Below, one piece after another: positions 31,412 through 43,283 of a stretch of 64,000 nt of DNA (the stretch's first letter is position 1; each line of letters opens with the position of its first letter). A model generated the notes under the pieces. That model did no database searches. It saw only the letters and a program-made list of their open reading frames with translations, and had not been told where the DNA came from. This DNA comes from Paraphysomonas bandaiensis (lineage: Eukaryota; Chrysophyceae), in NCBI GenBank assembly GCA_965644295.1, contig CBFFRP010000150.1, forward strand, positions 124,001 through 188,000. Reading direction: 5' to 3'. Both the position numbers and the translations under genes were made by a program.

Positions 31412-32477
31412 CTTGAGCAACAAGACTATGTTCAGCTCGATCCATAGCGTATTACCCTTATATATCTATAAGTAGTGTGGCAATCATCTTCTTACCGATC
31501 CTGGATTGTCAATACAAGACACTGCAGGATTCAAGTGTAATGTGCAGCGGTATGGACATGGATTATCAGGGCTTTTTCTGTTTTTTATGCAGTCGAAATA
31601 CTGGATATTTAGAGTTTTGGTCATGTAATATACAGTATATTATATAGTATTAGACAATAATTGGCACAATTTAATTGCAATTAATTGTTACGCAGCCCTG
31701 ATAATCACCCGTTACTCCTATGAGTTGATTTCACCTATTGCACACTATTAACTCACTTCAATTGCACAATATATATCACATCATATTGGAGAACTCAACA
31801 CCAATAATCAGACATTCACTACTGATGAATTCTTCGAATTACTGTGAACTTCGTGGCATCGGAGTGAGTTGAATCACAAATGCCGATCTACTGCGTCAAC
31901 TACAAAATTGAGTATGACATCAAAGTAAAGTGTCAGACAGAATATTGAATGCGAGTACAATTACACTGTCACGCAAGAATATGCAATAAAAGTGGTTACT
32001 ACGTTCTTTACAAAAAACTAACATACTATACTGCTCAACAGAACGCATACACATACAACACAATAACCACGGTTCAGTTCATGTTAAATACATGTCAGTA
32101 TACACACCATCAATTAGCACTAGAGGCATTTGAACTTCGCTGTCGCGTGAAAAATATTATTCAATGGCAGTGAACATACTGAACTTAGAAACACAATACA
32201 CTTCATCGAGTGAATGAACCTCACTCTTCCAATGATATCTTTTAACACAGCTACAATCTATAGTCGCCCACCACGCCCGCGCCCACGTCCGCGTGCGTTT
32301 CCCCGTCCTCGGCCACCTCTAGGCGTCTTGGAATGAATGTTGCCTGAGCGCGCACTGGAACTACTTGTACTGGTTGGAGTGTCTGGTCTCGATTGCTGTC
32401 TGGGATACACCGGCGTGCTTGGGGCAGAACTTGAACTGGAGGCACGGTTGCGATTGGCGATCCTCTTCTTCTGCAAT
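31412..32477. repeat. Tandem duplication, copy 2 (ancestral 3' flank of myosin)
   Basis: It is 1066 bp and contains the right half of hAT-2, the spacer and the last 220 bases of the myosin coding region. Because the left breakpoint lies in the hAT and the right one in the myosin exon, copy 2 keeps the gene's 3' end joined to the body. Confidence 0.95.
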
Positions 32478-35400
32478 GGGATGGAAGGAGAGTTGGGTGA
32501 AGAGCGTGAATGAGCTGAAAGAGATTTGGTATTTCCTTTCATGTGGCTGCGAGAGGACTTATGATTTACCATCGGGTCGGAGCTATCTAGTCCAGTGAGC
32601 GGGGGAATAATGGTGGCATTAGTCTCTCTAGCAAGCTTCATGCGACCCCTTGAACTATTCATTACATGAAACATGGTCCGAACACGGCTATGTGGGCCAT
32701 GTACAGTACGAGTAGTATAACAACAGTTCTGGGCAACATGATCGAGGAGCTCTATGAAGAGGTTATAGGTCAGACCGTTCGTAATGACTTTATTTCCTCC
32801 AAGATGCGCAACATAGTCGTAAAGCCGCTGTAGCATTGTTTTGCTGCACATAATAAATTATTTACAAAGCATATAATTATGTGTAAGTTTGAATGGCACC
32901 TGCATAAGTCTGGACATACTCCAAAATCCATCAGAAGCGTAAATACACTCTCAAATGGCATTACAACTGTGTCCTTTTTGTTATCTTTCTTTCCGCTTGA
33001 CGACTTGGTACTGGATGACTTGCGAATTATTTGCTTCGAAACATTCCGAGATGAATTACTTTCAGGAAAGTCTTTAAGGGTATCAATGGTGGTACCATCC
33101 GCGTCCGAATTCTCAGATGCCGCAACACTGTATCTCAGTGCCATGGCCAATAACGTCGACTCGTTCTTCCGCATTAAAGTCAGAACCTCACTGGACATAT
33201 CTACTTCGCGGATAGTTGGTTCCCGGTCTTTCTTCGTTTCACAGGTCTCATTACTGGAACTACTCTGGGTAGGTAAAGTGGCCGACGATCCTTCCACCCC
33301 AACAAATGACGGTATTAACGTTGTGCTACGGGATCGCAAAAACCTGGTCCTACCACCCGATCTGTCCATAATGGTCAGCACACAACGAAGTCCCCAGCCC
33401 AGCAATGGACTGTCCTCAGGAATCGGAAGTCCCTTGGGCTGGGTCTTACGCGGTGACGCCGTGCCAGATGGGGCCCCGTTAGGATAAACCACAAAATTGG
33501 CAATGTGCATCAGCACTAACCCAAACTTCGAGAACGATATCAGACTGCCTTTTCTCACGGGTGTGCCATTGCATACGCTAGGGTCGTTAATAATACTATT
33601 GGCTTTGTAAGCTGTCAGCAACATCGGGATCACACCCCAGTCTTTCAATAATGACAGGACACCATCAGTAGTAACAATCTTGGCTGCATTGCGTTTGGTA
33701 TGTTCCATAGTCTGGGGGGGAACGAGGGCCTTATTTGGACAATAAAAACTGAATATCGGCCACAATATTCCGGAGTTAGCTTTAAACAACGACCGACAGG
33801 TCACACTATCCGATTCAGATTTGGAAGTGTTATGGCCGTTCATGAGGGATAACTTAGGTTCTGGTTGATTTGATGGTAAGTCTCCTACCACCCAGAGCCC
33901 CTGCTTTCTTTTGCTGTGCGCAGTAGAGGTTGAGTTTAGAGGGTTACCAACAAGCCGTCTCTTCTTCGCGTCCTCAATCTGTTGATGCCATTTGGCTAGT
34001 TTCCACCGACATGCGCGCTGCAAGCGGTAAATAATATTTTGAAAGAGCTCTTTGCACAATAAGCGCCGAGAAAGAAATTGCTTGATACAAGGGGACCTGT
34101 ACCATCGCTGCAGCTTCATAGCTGCACGTCTCTTCCGGCGGTACGAAATCTTTTTAACTACACCAAGACACATGCGACTGATTACAGTAGAGGCAGCTCC
34201 GCGTTCTTCAACCTTCTGGCGTACTGTTTTCCTAATAAAATTCTGGATTAGAAATAACGCCCTCCAGAATTTAACGTTTGCAATCCAGCTACGGTATTTT
34301 CTGGATATCACAATCGAAGCATGACGCCACTTCTGAAATCGTGCACTGCAAACATGTCGTCGATACTGCGACTGTATCAGTTGCACGAAATGCCCTGCCA
34401 TCTCATTATGTATCCGTTCGAGCGTTTTGAACCCCGTGTGTGTAAGAAAAATGCGGGTGGCTCCGTGTTGGATGCCTACCTGAGGCAACTGAGGAAGGCA
34501 TGGTTCTGAGTTCATGGAACAGTTTGAGAGCTGTTTCGATATTCCCTTCCGTTTCCTCTGTATTGGGGTTGCGATAGGCGATACTTTTTCCTCAGTCACA
34601 ACGTTCCCCTCGTTGAAGGCATCCTGCAGATGGGATGTGACGAGATCGATTCCATAAGACGTTGAGATAATATTACTTCCCGACCTCCCTTCACCATTAT
34701 GTCGAACTTTTCCCGCCAGTGCACGCATAAGAGAATAATACCTATCGTGAAACTGTTCATACGTAAATCGAATAGGAAACCCACTTCGGGCGATACTGAT
34801 AGTCTGCATAATACCACCGTACAACAACTGATCGAGGATACGATCAACTATGAACAGCTCTCGCACATTGTCATTGTTCGGCTTCAAGCACTTTATATAA
34901 TGTGGCTCCGTATCGTTGATGGTGCCAATGAGTTTGGCGACGCTGTCCTTGAAGGTATTGCTAATCGTGGCGATAAGCATCTTAGATGCTCGCTGCCCTC
35001 TCCTTTTCCCAGTAGTATTTGGAACCTCTTCGACTACCGCGTCTCCAAGCTTTCTCATATAGTCAAAAGAGGAGTCTTTCAACATACCAGACAAGGGAAA
35101 TATCCGGTTCTTGTTCATTGCCACGAATCCTCGGCTATTGTACTCGACCGTCCCGGCGTAATGAATGATGCCAAACTTCTGCATACCTTTACCGATAGCA
35201 GATATAGATAAACGACTGTGGCCACCAAGAACAGAGTACACTTGGTTAGCGAAAGAGCTATCAGATCCCGATGGCGCTATACAGGCTTCGTCAAGAAGAG
35301 TTAGCACAGAACATCGTCGATCCGCAATCAAATCTATACAGTCACTGTTCGACGGAAATTCAATAAAGTCCCATTTGATGCCTTCACTAATGTATAGCTC

Positions 35401-36894
35401 CTGTTCTGCTTCTATCATGATCTCATCGAATTGCTTCTGAAGGTGCTCATTAGCATAATTAATCAATAACTGCTCAAGACCATTGTCATCGTAGCTCTCG
35501 AATCCAAATATATCCAACAACGCTATTACACCATAATTTTTGTCACCAAAGAGAGCATAACCTGTCTCGTCCGTTGCTTTTCTAGCGCCACTGTGATCAA
35601 GAACCACACTCGTTACGCTGCGGTGGAAAGATTTGGCCGTGGTTGGTATTGCACCGTTGCCAGAGTGACCCTTCTCTGGATTGCTGCTGGTAGTATCAAC
35701 AGCGAGCATTTTAGCATTGAGGATTTCTATTGTCCAGCTGAACATAGTAGCATACAGAGTCTTCGCAAATACATCGCGCGTCTCTTCTGCCTGCTCACTA
35801 TTGAGTGTCACATTGAGATCTTCATTTGCCACTCGCATAATTTTTGTGGTCAAACCTTGTAGTAGTGCTTCCGAAGATATTCCCAGCAGCTCCGAGGCAT
35901 CATTAAGTGCATACCGCGTTGAATCCTCAATCGTTGTTACTACATCACCCGACGTCGCTGTACGAGACTTGAATTGGATATTTCCTACAGTAAGCACAGC
36001 CATAGCGCACCTCAACATCCCATCCACATCCTCGTTACTGACTCCAAGAATAGACAGAGACTCTTTGAACTTAGCATACAAGACGCGGTCACACACCCCA
36101 TCACGCCGATCGAATATACCAGACTGGTTAAGATATGAGTAACTTTGCAGAGGCTTAATTTTGTACAAACTGCGGTCGTGGTCGTTCGGCTCCGCGCAGA
36201 GCATATAGAAAATGTGGAAATTGCGCTCCCCTGCACCCTGCTGCACTACCCGAGTTGTTTCAAGTAGAAATGTATCTAGCCCAGCACCTTGAAGCTCACC
36301 CGTCGGATCGAAGTAGAGTTTGATGTATTTTCCAAAACGTGAAGAGTTGTCATTTCGAATTGTGCGAGCATTTCCTATAGCATCTAATATAGGATTTGCC
36401 TGCAAAACTCTATGCTGAATGTGACCAAGGGCGCGGGAGTTATCATTGGATCCAGGTTTATTCCAGCCACTCACTCGAGCCAAGTACGACATCACAATTT
36501 TTGTGGTTTCAGTTTTTCCCGCCCCGCTCTCACCACTCACAAGTATACTCTGAAACTTCATTTTACTCTCTGTTGGCCGAGATGTACACGTCGACTGTCT
36601 ATCATCTCCAAACATTTGGAGATAAGCTCGAGTAGCAGTTTTCCATGGATGAGGTGGATAACTCTTTAATAATGATCGATTCGCACGACGATACTTATCA
36701 AGTATATCATTTGTATATAAATTAACAGATTGAAATGGATTGACAGCCAATAAAACATCCCCTGTATTTGTATATATATTCAAATCATTATATCTTTCTT
36801 CAAGAACTTCAAGTATAATGTCTTCAGTTAATGTTGGGAGTTGTACAACATCTTCTACTGTACGTAATTCTACTAAATCATTTAATGTATTCAT
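32258..36894 (-). CDS. Myosin heavy chain (unconventional), motor + IQ motifs + novel tail
   Basis: The exons are 32900-36894 and 32258-32843 with a 56-nt GT-AG intron, giving 1526 residues. I chose the ATG at 36894. The motor has a P-loop (GESGAGKTETTK, from about residue 121), switch I (NDNSSRFGKY), switch II (LDIFGFESYDDNG) and an actin-binding region near KCLKPN. The usual N-terminal SH3-like domain is lacking. Residues of about 800-950 hold several IQ-like motifs with R/K-rich helices (SQYRRHVCSARF, RRAAMKLQRWYR) for calmodulin-type light chains. The tail has no coiled coil; it holds two segments that look globular, then Ser-rich sequence and an RGG-type end (GRGRGNARGRGRGRGG). It should be an actin-based ATP-driven motor; cargo is unknown. 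The last exon overlaps the tandem duplication. Confidence 0.92.
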
Positions 36895-37944
36895 TGTTTT
36901 CAATTATGTTGTTAATTTAACATGATAGTATGCCATTCATGCCATTTAATAGAATTCATTTATATTGTAATGGCTTGATTGGCAGTGTATTGATTAATCA
37001 TATGATTATATATGATATCGTGTGATATGTATGTGGTTATGGGGGGTTAATAGAGAGTAGCTTGAATTAGAATAACATGCGCACCTATATGTATATACAG
37101 TAGATCTCATAGAGAAGGATGTAGAGTCGTAGATGTAGTATGGAAGTATGGGATTATATAATGTATGAAATGATCTGTAGAAGGAGTCATACATCAGCCA
37201 ACTCCAACTGCTACTTCGTTTGTAGTATATGGAGTACGGTGTAATATTGATAATGTACGGTGTATATACCCTACTTTCCCGTATATGATACACTGTATAC
37301 TAGTATTGGAAGTGCTGTATACATGTGATGATAATTGCATCAGAAAAAAAAAACTGAAAAGAATATTATCACCAGAAACTTTGTTGAGCCTGATATATCA
37401 GAGGAAACACCACATCTACATGACTATCTGTGACACATTCCAGTCGTTATTATCTCTACGTTTATTCTATGGACGATTGACTTAAGCCTATTCAATTCCA
37501 GAGAAAATATGAGATATTCTCAGAAATTATGTATGATTTTTTCTTCATTTTTGTTAAAAGGAGACTTTTTAGATGTAAAAGTAGACAGTTTTCGTGTTTT
37601 GCACTCGGACCTTTTCAAGCTCTGTGATTGGATATATTCAAAAACTTCACACATTAATGTACATAATAGTATCTTAAAAAGATAATAACTGAAAATAATT
37701 CAGTATAATAATTCGAGTCGTAGTATAGAAATATACTTTTCTTCACCTAATACTAAAAAACTCTGAAATTAATGCTCAAAAATATGGGATATTTAGACCT
37801 CTAGAAAACAGTTGGGTGTTTGGTGGGGCAGATTGAGTGAATATATTCACAGGTTTACAATCCATTCTAACAGTAATTTGTGGCTAATAGATTTCAATAT
37901 ACTATCATACATATCCTGTCTTGCTATCATAACAAGACTTTATC
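36895..37944. promoter_or_regulatory. Divergent spacer between myosin and phosphatase genes
   Basis: There are 1050 bp between divergent starts, A/T-rich, with no supported ORF or repeat terminus. It holds TA-rich stretches and an A9 run near 37345. A shared regulatory role is inferred from layout only. Confidence 0.4.
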
Positions 37945-40900
37945 ATGTCTTCATCACTATCAGTTGGTAAACAATCATCATCTCCAGATCTTGGTAAAGT
38001 AAATACATCATCACGAGTAAAGAATAAGAAGAAATGGGGAATATTCTCTAATAAAGCATCAGATTATGATGAAGCTTTATCAACAGAAGAAAAGAATCGT
38101 ATGATAACAAATCTTAGAAATCAATTAGTTGAAAAAGATGCTGTAATTGATACTTTACAAACACGTATTGATCGTCTTGAGAATGAGATGAAGCGGTCGT
38201 CTATTATCGTCCATCGCAAACATCCTCTCAATCAGCAGACACATCTTATTACTGATGATGGAAGTACTAAACGTGCAGTAGCAACTAGAGGGTCTGTTGC
38301 AACAGCTAATATTTTGCGTTCTCTTCCTGATCCCAGTAAATCCCCTGCTATGGTTCTTGCGGAACGGTTCATGGCGGCTTTTAAGAACCCTATCGAGTAT
38401 ATGACTTACCTTCAGAGTCGGGATTTCGCCTCTGATATAATTGAAATTTGTGACGCTATGTGCGAGCTGCTAGAGGACGAACCGCGTTGTCATTTCCTGC
38501 AATCTCCTGTCTATGTATTTGGAGACATTCACGGAAACCTGGAAGACCTACATTTCTTTTCCGACAATCTTTGGAAATGTGGTATGGAGCTAACTGCCGG
38601 AAAATTTCTCTTTCTTGGAGACTATGTAGACAGGGGATTAAACTGTCTTGAGTGTATCGCGTACCTATTTGGACTTAAGATACTCTGCCCCAATAAACTA
38701 GTCTTACTCAGGTAAATGTCAGTTGGTATGACAACGGGTGTACACCTACTATCCATATCGCTGATAAAACCTACGACTAAACTGTTGTTGTCGTGATTTG
38801 CAGGGGAAATCATGAGACTCGCAGTGTGAACGGTTGGGAAGAACACTACAAGGAGAAATCCTTTTTGCATCAATGCAAGGTCAGGATCGAATTGTACATA
38901 TGCAAATGTATTCTAACTACGAATGCAGTCTCGATTTGGGAAGGAGCTTGGAGAGAGCGTTTGGGAGGAAGTCAATCAATGTTTTGATCGTCTACCTTTG
39001 GCCGCAGTTATTGATCATGATATTTTTTGTATCCATGGGGGTATTCCTCGTCCTGTACCTGATTATGACAACGCCATCCAGGCTATCCTTGCATTGCCAA
39101 ATGTGGCGGCTGTCAATCCGTGCTACGAGCATGAAACAGATGAAACACAGCAGGTTCATGTTGATAGTGAGAGTATTGTAATGATATAGTTCTCATAACG
39201 TGTATACAGGTCGCTTCGGACTGTATATGGAGCGACCCCGCTAATGAGGAGCAAGAGTCGTATCTGGATGAGACGGGTTTCGGACCCTCCCTTCGTGGAG
39301 GAGACTGCGTATGCTTTGGTATGGCGGCCATAGATGACTTTCTCGTTTCAAATCAGCTTTCATTCATTGTTCGTGCACATGAAGCTCATGCACATGGCGT
39401 CTCCATATCCAAAGCAGCAAGGTAAGATCAGCTTCAATGTTCATGCTGTAGAAGGTACACCTTGGAAGCGGTCGATAGGCTATGAAACTCAACTATGCCG
39501 AATGTCGAAATACTTATGATAGTTTTGCAGAGTGTTCACAGTGTTTTCTACATCTAAGGATCACGGACAGGGTCGAAAGGCTATGGCGGGATGTATCCTG
39601 GTGGACGTGGACAAGATTCAGGTCTGTCGACCTAACTAGTGCTGGTGTTTCGAAAACAGTAACAGTAGGATGCCAGGTTATAAACCGTTCACCAGCGTAC
39701 AAAAACAAGTACATTCACCACCGAACGTCTGTTGGGTGTGATTTAACCGACGAGCAGGTACTCATTTTGTTCACTTCCACCGATAGATATAATTTCGTGA
39801 TTTGCAACCATAATTTCAGTATATATAGTAATACTTGTATATGTATGCGTGGGTGTGGTGTATGATGACATTGCATAAAATCACATGTTAGACTTCATAA
39901 TACTTGATGTTTGACGACAATGCAATACTCTGATACCACGGGTACGCTCTGTAGTATGTATTATATAGTATATTTTGAGGATGAAACGTATAGTTTAGTA
40001 TCTGGATTGTGTGCATATGTATGCGTGGGTGTGGTGTATGATGATATTGCATAAAATCACATGTTAGACTTCATAATACTTGATGTTTGACGACAATGCA
40101 ATACTCTGATACCACGGGTACGCTCTGTAGTATGTATTATATAGTATATTTTGAGGATGAAACGTATAGTTTAGTATCTGGATTGTGTGCATATGTATGC
40201 GTGGGTGTGGTGTATGATGATATTGCATAAAATCACATGTTAGACTTCATAATACTTGATGTTTGACGACAATGCAATACTCTGATACCACGGGTACGCT
40301 CTGTAGTATGTATTGTATAGTATATTATGAGGATGAAACGTATAGTTTAGTATCTGGATTGTGTGCATATGTATGCGTGGGTGTGGTGTATGATGATATT
40401 GCATAAAATCACATGTTAGACTTCATAATACTTGATGTTTGACGACAATGCAATACTCTGATACCACGGGTACGCTCTGTAGTATGTATTATATAGTATA
40501 TTTTGAGGATGAAACGTATAGTTTAGTATCTGGATTGTGTGCATATGTATGCGTGGGTGTGGTGTATGATGATATTGCATAAAATCACATGTTAGACTTC
40601 ATAATACTTGATGTTTGACGACAATGCAATACTCTGATACCACGGGTACGCTCTGTAGTATGTATTGTATAGTATATTATGAGGATGAAACGTATAGTTT
40701 AGTATCTGGATTGTGTGCATATGTATGCGTGGGTGTGGTGTATGATGATATTGCATAAAATCACATGTTAGACTTCATAATACTTGATGTTTGACGACAA
40801 TGCAATACTCTGATACCACGGGTACGCTCTGTAGTATGTATTGTATAGTATATTATGAGGATGAAACGTATAGTTTAGTATCTGGATTGTGTGCATATGT

Positions 40901-41922
40901 ATGCGTGGGTGTGGTGTATGATGATATTGCATAAAATCACATGTTAGACTTCATAATACTTGATGTTTGACGACAATGCAATACTCTGATACCACGGGTA
41001 CGCTCTGTAGTATGTATTATATAGTATATTTTGAGGATGAAACGTATAGTTTAGTATCTGGATTGTGTGCATATGTATGCGTGGGTGTGGTGTATGATGA
41101 TATTGCATAAAATCACATGTTAGACTTCATAATACTTGATGTTTGACGACAATGCAATACTCTGATACCACGGGTACGCTCTGTAGTATGTATTGTATAG
41201 TATATTATGAGGATGAAACGTATAGTTTAGTATCTGGATTGTGTGCATATGTATGCGTGGGTGTGGTGTATGATGATATTGCATAAAATCACATGTTAGA
41301 CTTCATAATACTTGATGTTTGACGACAATGCAATACTCTGATACCACGGGTACGCTCTGTAGTATGTATTATATAGTATATTTTGTGGATGAAACGTATA
41401 GTTTAGTATCTGGATTGTGTGCATATGTATGCGTGGGTGTGGTGTATGATGATATTGCATAAAATCACATGTTAGACTTCATAATACTTGATGTTTGACG
41501 ACAATGCAATACTCTGATACCACGGGTACGCTCTGTAGTATGTATTGTATAGTATATTATGAGGATGAAACGTATAGTTTAGTATCTGGATTGTGTGAAT
41601 ATTCTTTTTTCTAATTACTGTATTGTAGCTGGCCGAGATGTCACGGCTTGGTCTGGTAAGAGCTGACTCTATCGAAGGCAGGAGACACAGATCCAGATCC
41701 AGCCGCTCGACTCACATGCACCCGAAGGATCGATCAGATTCTGTGGTACGGCTTGATATGTAGATACTGGTTATGTAGTGCATGCTGTGCATAGTTTTTG
41801 TTGTGCTGGAATGCCGCAGATAAATGTATTTTTTACAGGGTTCTGAGAAGGCTGATGGGAAGGCTGTGACGCATGTGGTAGACTTTGATGACAGTGATAA
41901 GAAGGGCGGTTCGGATATATAG
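37945..41922 (+). CDS. PPP-family serine/threonine phosphatase with N-terminal coiled coil
   Basis: The exons are 37945-38711, 38804-38879, 38929-39153, 39210-39421, 39531-39621, 39677-39757, 41629-41745 and 41839-41922, giving 550 residues. All junctions are GT-AG and phase-consistent. A heptad-like region ([24 protein letters not shown]) occupies about residues 55-85. The catalytic core has the PPP metal and phosphate motifs in order: GDIHGN, GDYVDRG, RGNHE, HGG and RAHEA. The GNHE motif is completed across the first intron. The C-terminus is basic then acidic, with no recognised domain. It removes phosphate from Ser/Thr residues; the subfamily is unclear, nearest PP1/PPEF in style. Intron six is 1871 nt and contains a 176-bp satellite array; without joining across it the last two exons look orphaned. 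Confidence 0.88.
39838..41597. repeat. Intronic satellite: ten tandem copies of a 176-bp unit
   Basis: The word ATGCGTGGGTGTGGTG recurs at 39845, 40021, 40197, 40373, 40549, 40725, 40901, 41077, 41253 and 41429, always exactly 176 bp apart. Units differ mainly at two linked sites: TATTATATAG...TTTTGAGG (type A) or TATTGTATAG...TTATGAGG (type B), in the order A A B A B B A B A B. Copy one has GATGACATT where others have GATGATATT, and copy nine has a private TGTGG. The whole array lies in an intron of the phosphatase gene. Confidence 0.97.
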
Positions 41923-42384
41923 AAGACTGTCGACAGATGCACACGACGCTACACGCCGTGCATATGTGCAATTCATATCATACGTGTGCTATGTAAAGAC
42001 AGCTGAAGTAGTGTAGTGACTTAACCAGCGTTAGATTATAGTTAACATAGTAAATACATACGTAATACGTAGTCCTATGACTTGGTCTGGCATATGTATG
42101 CGTATGCGTAGGTAATCTAGAATCTAGGTAATTGGTGCATATTCTGGGTTTGTGCTATACGCTATACTTGCTATATGCTATAGTGCTCACGATGTGTGCG
42201 ATAATAATAATAGCTGTTTTCACGCAATAACGCTCGACATACGGAATGTAGTACAACAATGCATCTACTGTTGATGATGATTTCTTAGCAACAAGAGGTT
42301 ATAGAAAAATACTAACTGAGCAAGTATCATTACCCAAGCATGGCTATGACACACAGCACTAAGTCCATTCACAACGGAAACAAA
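41923..42384. other. Intergenic region downstream of the phosphatase
   Basis: This is A/T-rich with TATGCG words and no supported ORF. It presumably contains the phosphatase 3' untranslated region. It ends where homology to hAT-3 starts. Confidence 0.4.
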
Positions 42385-43152
42385 GAAATATTGGTGGACT
42401 GGTCAAATATTCCATCAATAGTGTTTATGTTAAAAGAGCTCACAATACTATTGCAATATATTGCAATCAATATTATGATAGTCATATAAGAGAAGATTCT
42501 CAACTGTAGAGTGCAAAATGGATATAAATAACCGAGAAATTGATTACAATATTACAAAGGATAATGAAGCTGATGTTGACTATGCGACTAAAAATCTTCA
42601 GTCAGCTCAAAAAATTAAGAAACGTACAGATCCACGAGTCATTAACGGTTGCCTGGCCCATTTTTATTTTAACGGTTACATGTTGAATCCGTCTCCAATA
42701 TTCAAGAATAGTAAGGGCGAAGATGTAAAAGTCCGAGAAATTGATGAAAACATCTGTTCAGACAGCTAAACATATTATATCAGTGTTGCGCAAAAGTATC
42801 CATCCTACTTAATGTGCTATTGTTTCTGAAAACAAGCTATTCGACAGTTATGGCCGGATACTAGCATATTTCAATTAATTCTGTGGATGAATATGGTGAT
42901 GTTGATGGCTCAGAGAATGAGGACGAGGTGGATTTTTAGTAGCTATAAGCAGCAGTTGGTTTGGTTGTCATGTGATCTTAATGACTAATACTAAAAATGA
43001 AATCTACGGATGTGCTTACCTACTGATTAGTCATACTAATATATTGCAATAATACATTGACAATATATTGCAATATATTGTAATCGTATTGTAGGACCGG
43101 TTTAAAAAATCCATCTAACAATAGTATTGCAATATATTGTTCCCTATCCCTG
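42385..43152 (+). mobile_element. hAT-4: left-truncated relative of hAT-3
   Basis: From ATTGGTGGACTGGTCAAA at about 42390 the sequence follows hAT-3 (compare about 53003 onward) and ends in GAACAATATATTG-type repeats and TTCCCTATCCCTG at 43152, the same right terminus as hAT-3. The left terminus is missing. The interior keeps only scraps of transposase, and near 42700 it carries a short stretch also found at about 52305-52345. Confidence 0.75.
42518..42940 (+). pseudogene. hAT transposase scraps fused to another fragment
   Basis: The open part (42518-42769) begins with residues corresponding to YCNNTEDDEAEVGYAEKILQ of hAT-3. It then passes into a different sequence with LNPSPIFKNS and GEDVKVREI, a stretch also present beside the ORF at 52325. 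After a stop, transposase homology resumes (ISVLRKSIHPT). Stops and an internal exchange make it non-functional. Confidence 0.6.
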
Positions 43153-43283
43153 CGTTAAACTATATTTATGTGTATTGAAATCTCGCTGGTGCAAGCTAAG
43201 GTACGGAGCAAGTTGTGGTTATGTGGGCTACGCTAGGAAGCGTGAGATCTCTCGCTGGCGATATTATCTATTGTGTATATTAT

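Noticed and set aside
34699-35211. 170-codon plus-strand frame opposite myosin
   Set aside because: A shadow of the myosin reading frame with no motif; similar antisense frames at 32879 and 55080 were dropped for the same reason.
39838-41597. CRISPR-like array of regular repeats
   Set aside because: The 176-bp units abut with no unique spacers; it is a eukaryotic satellite in an intron.
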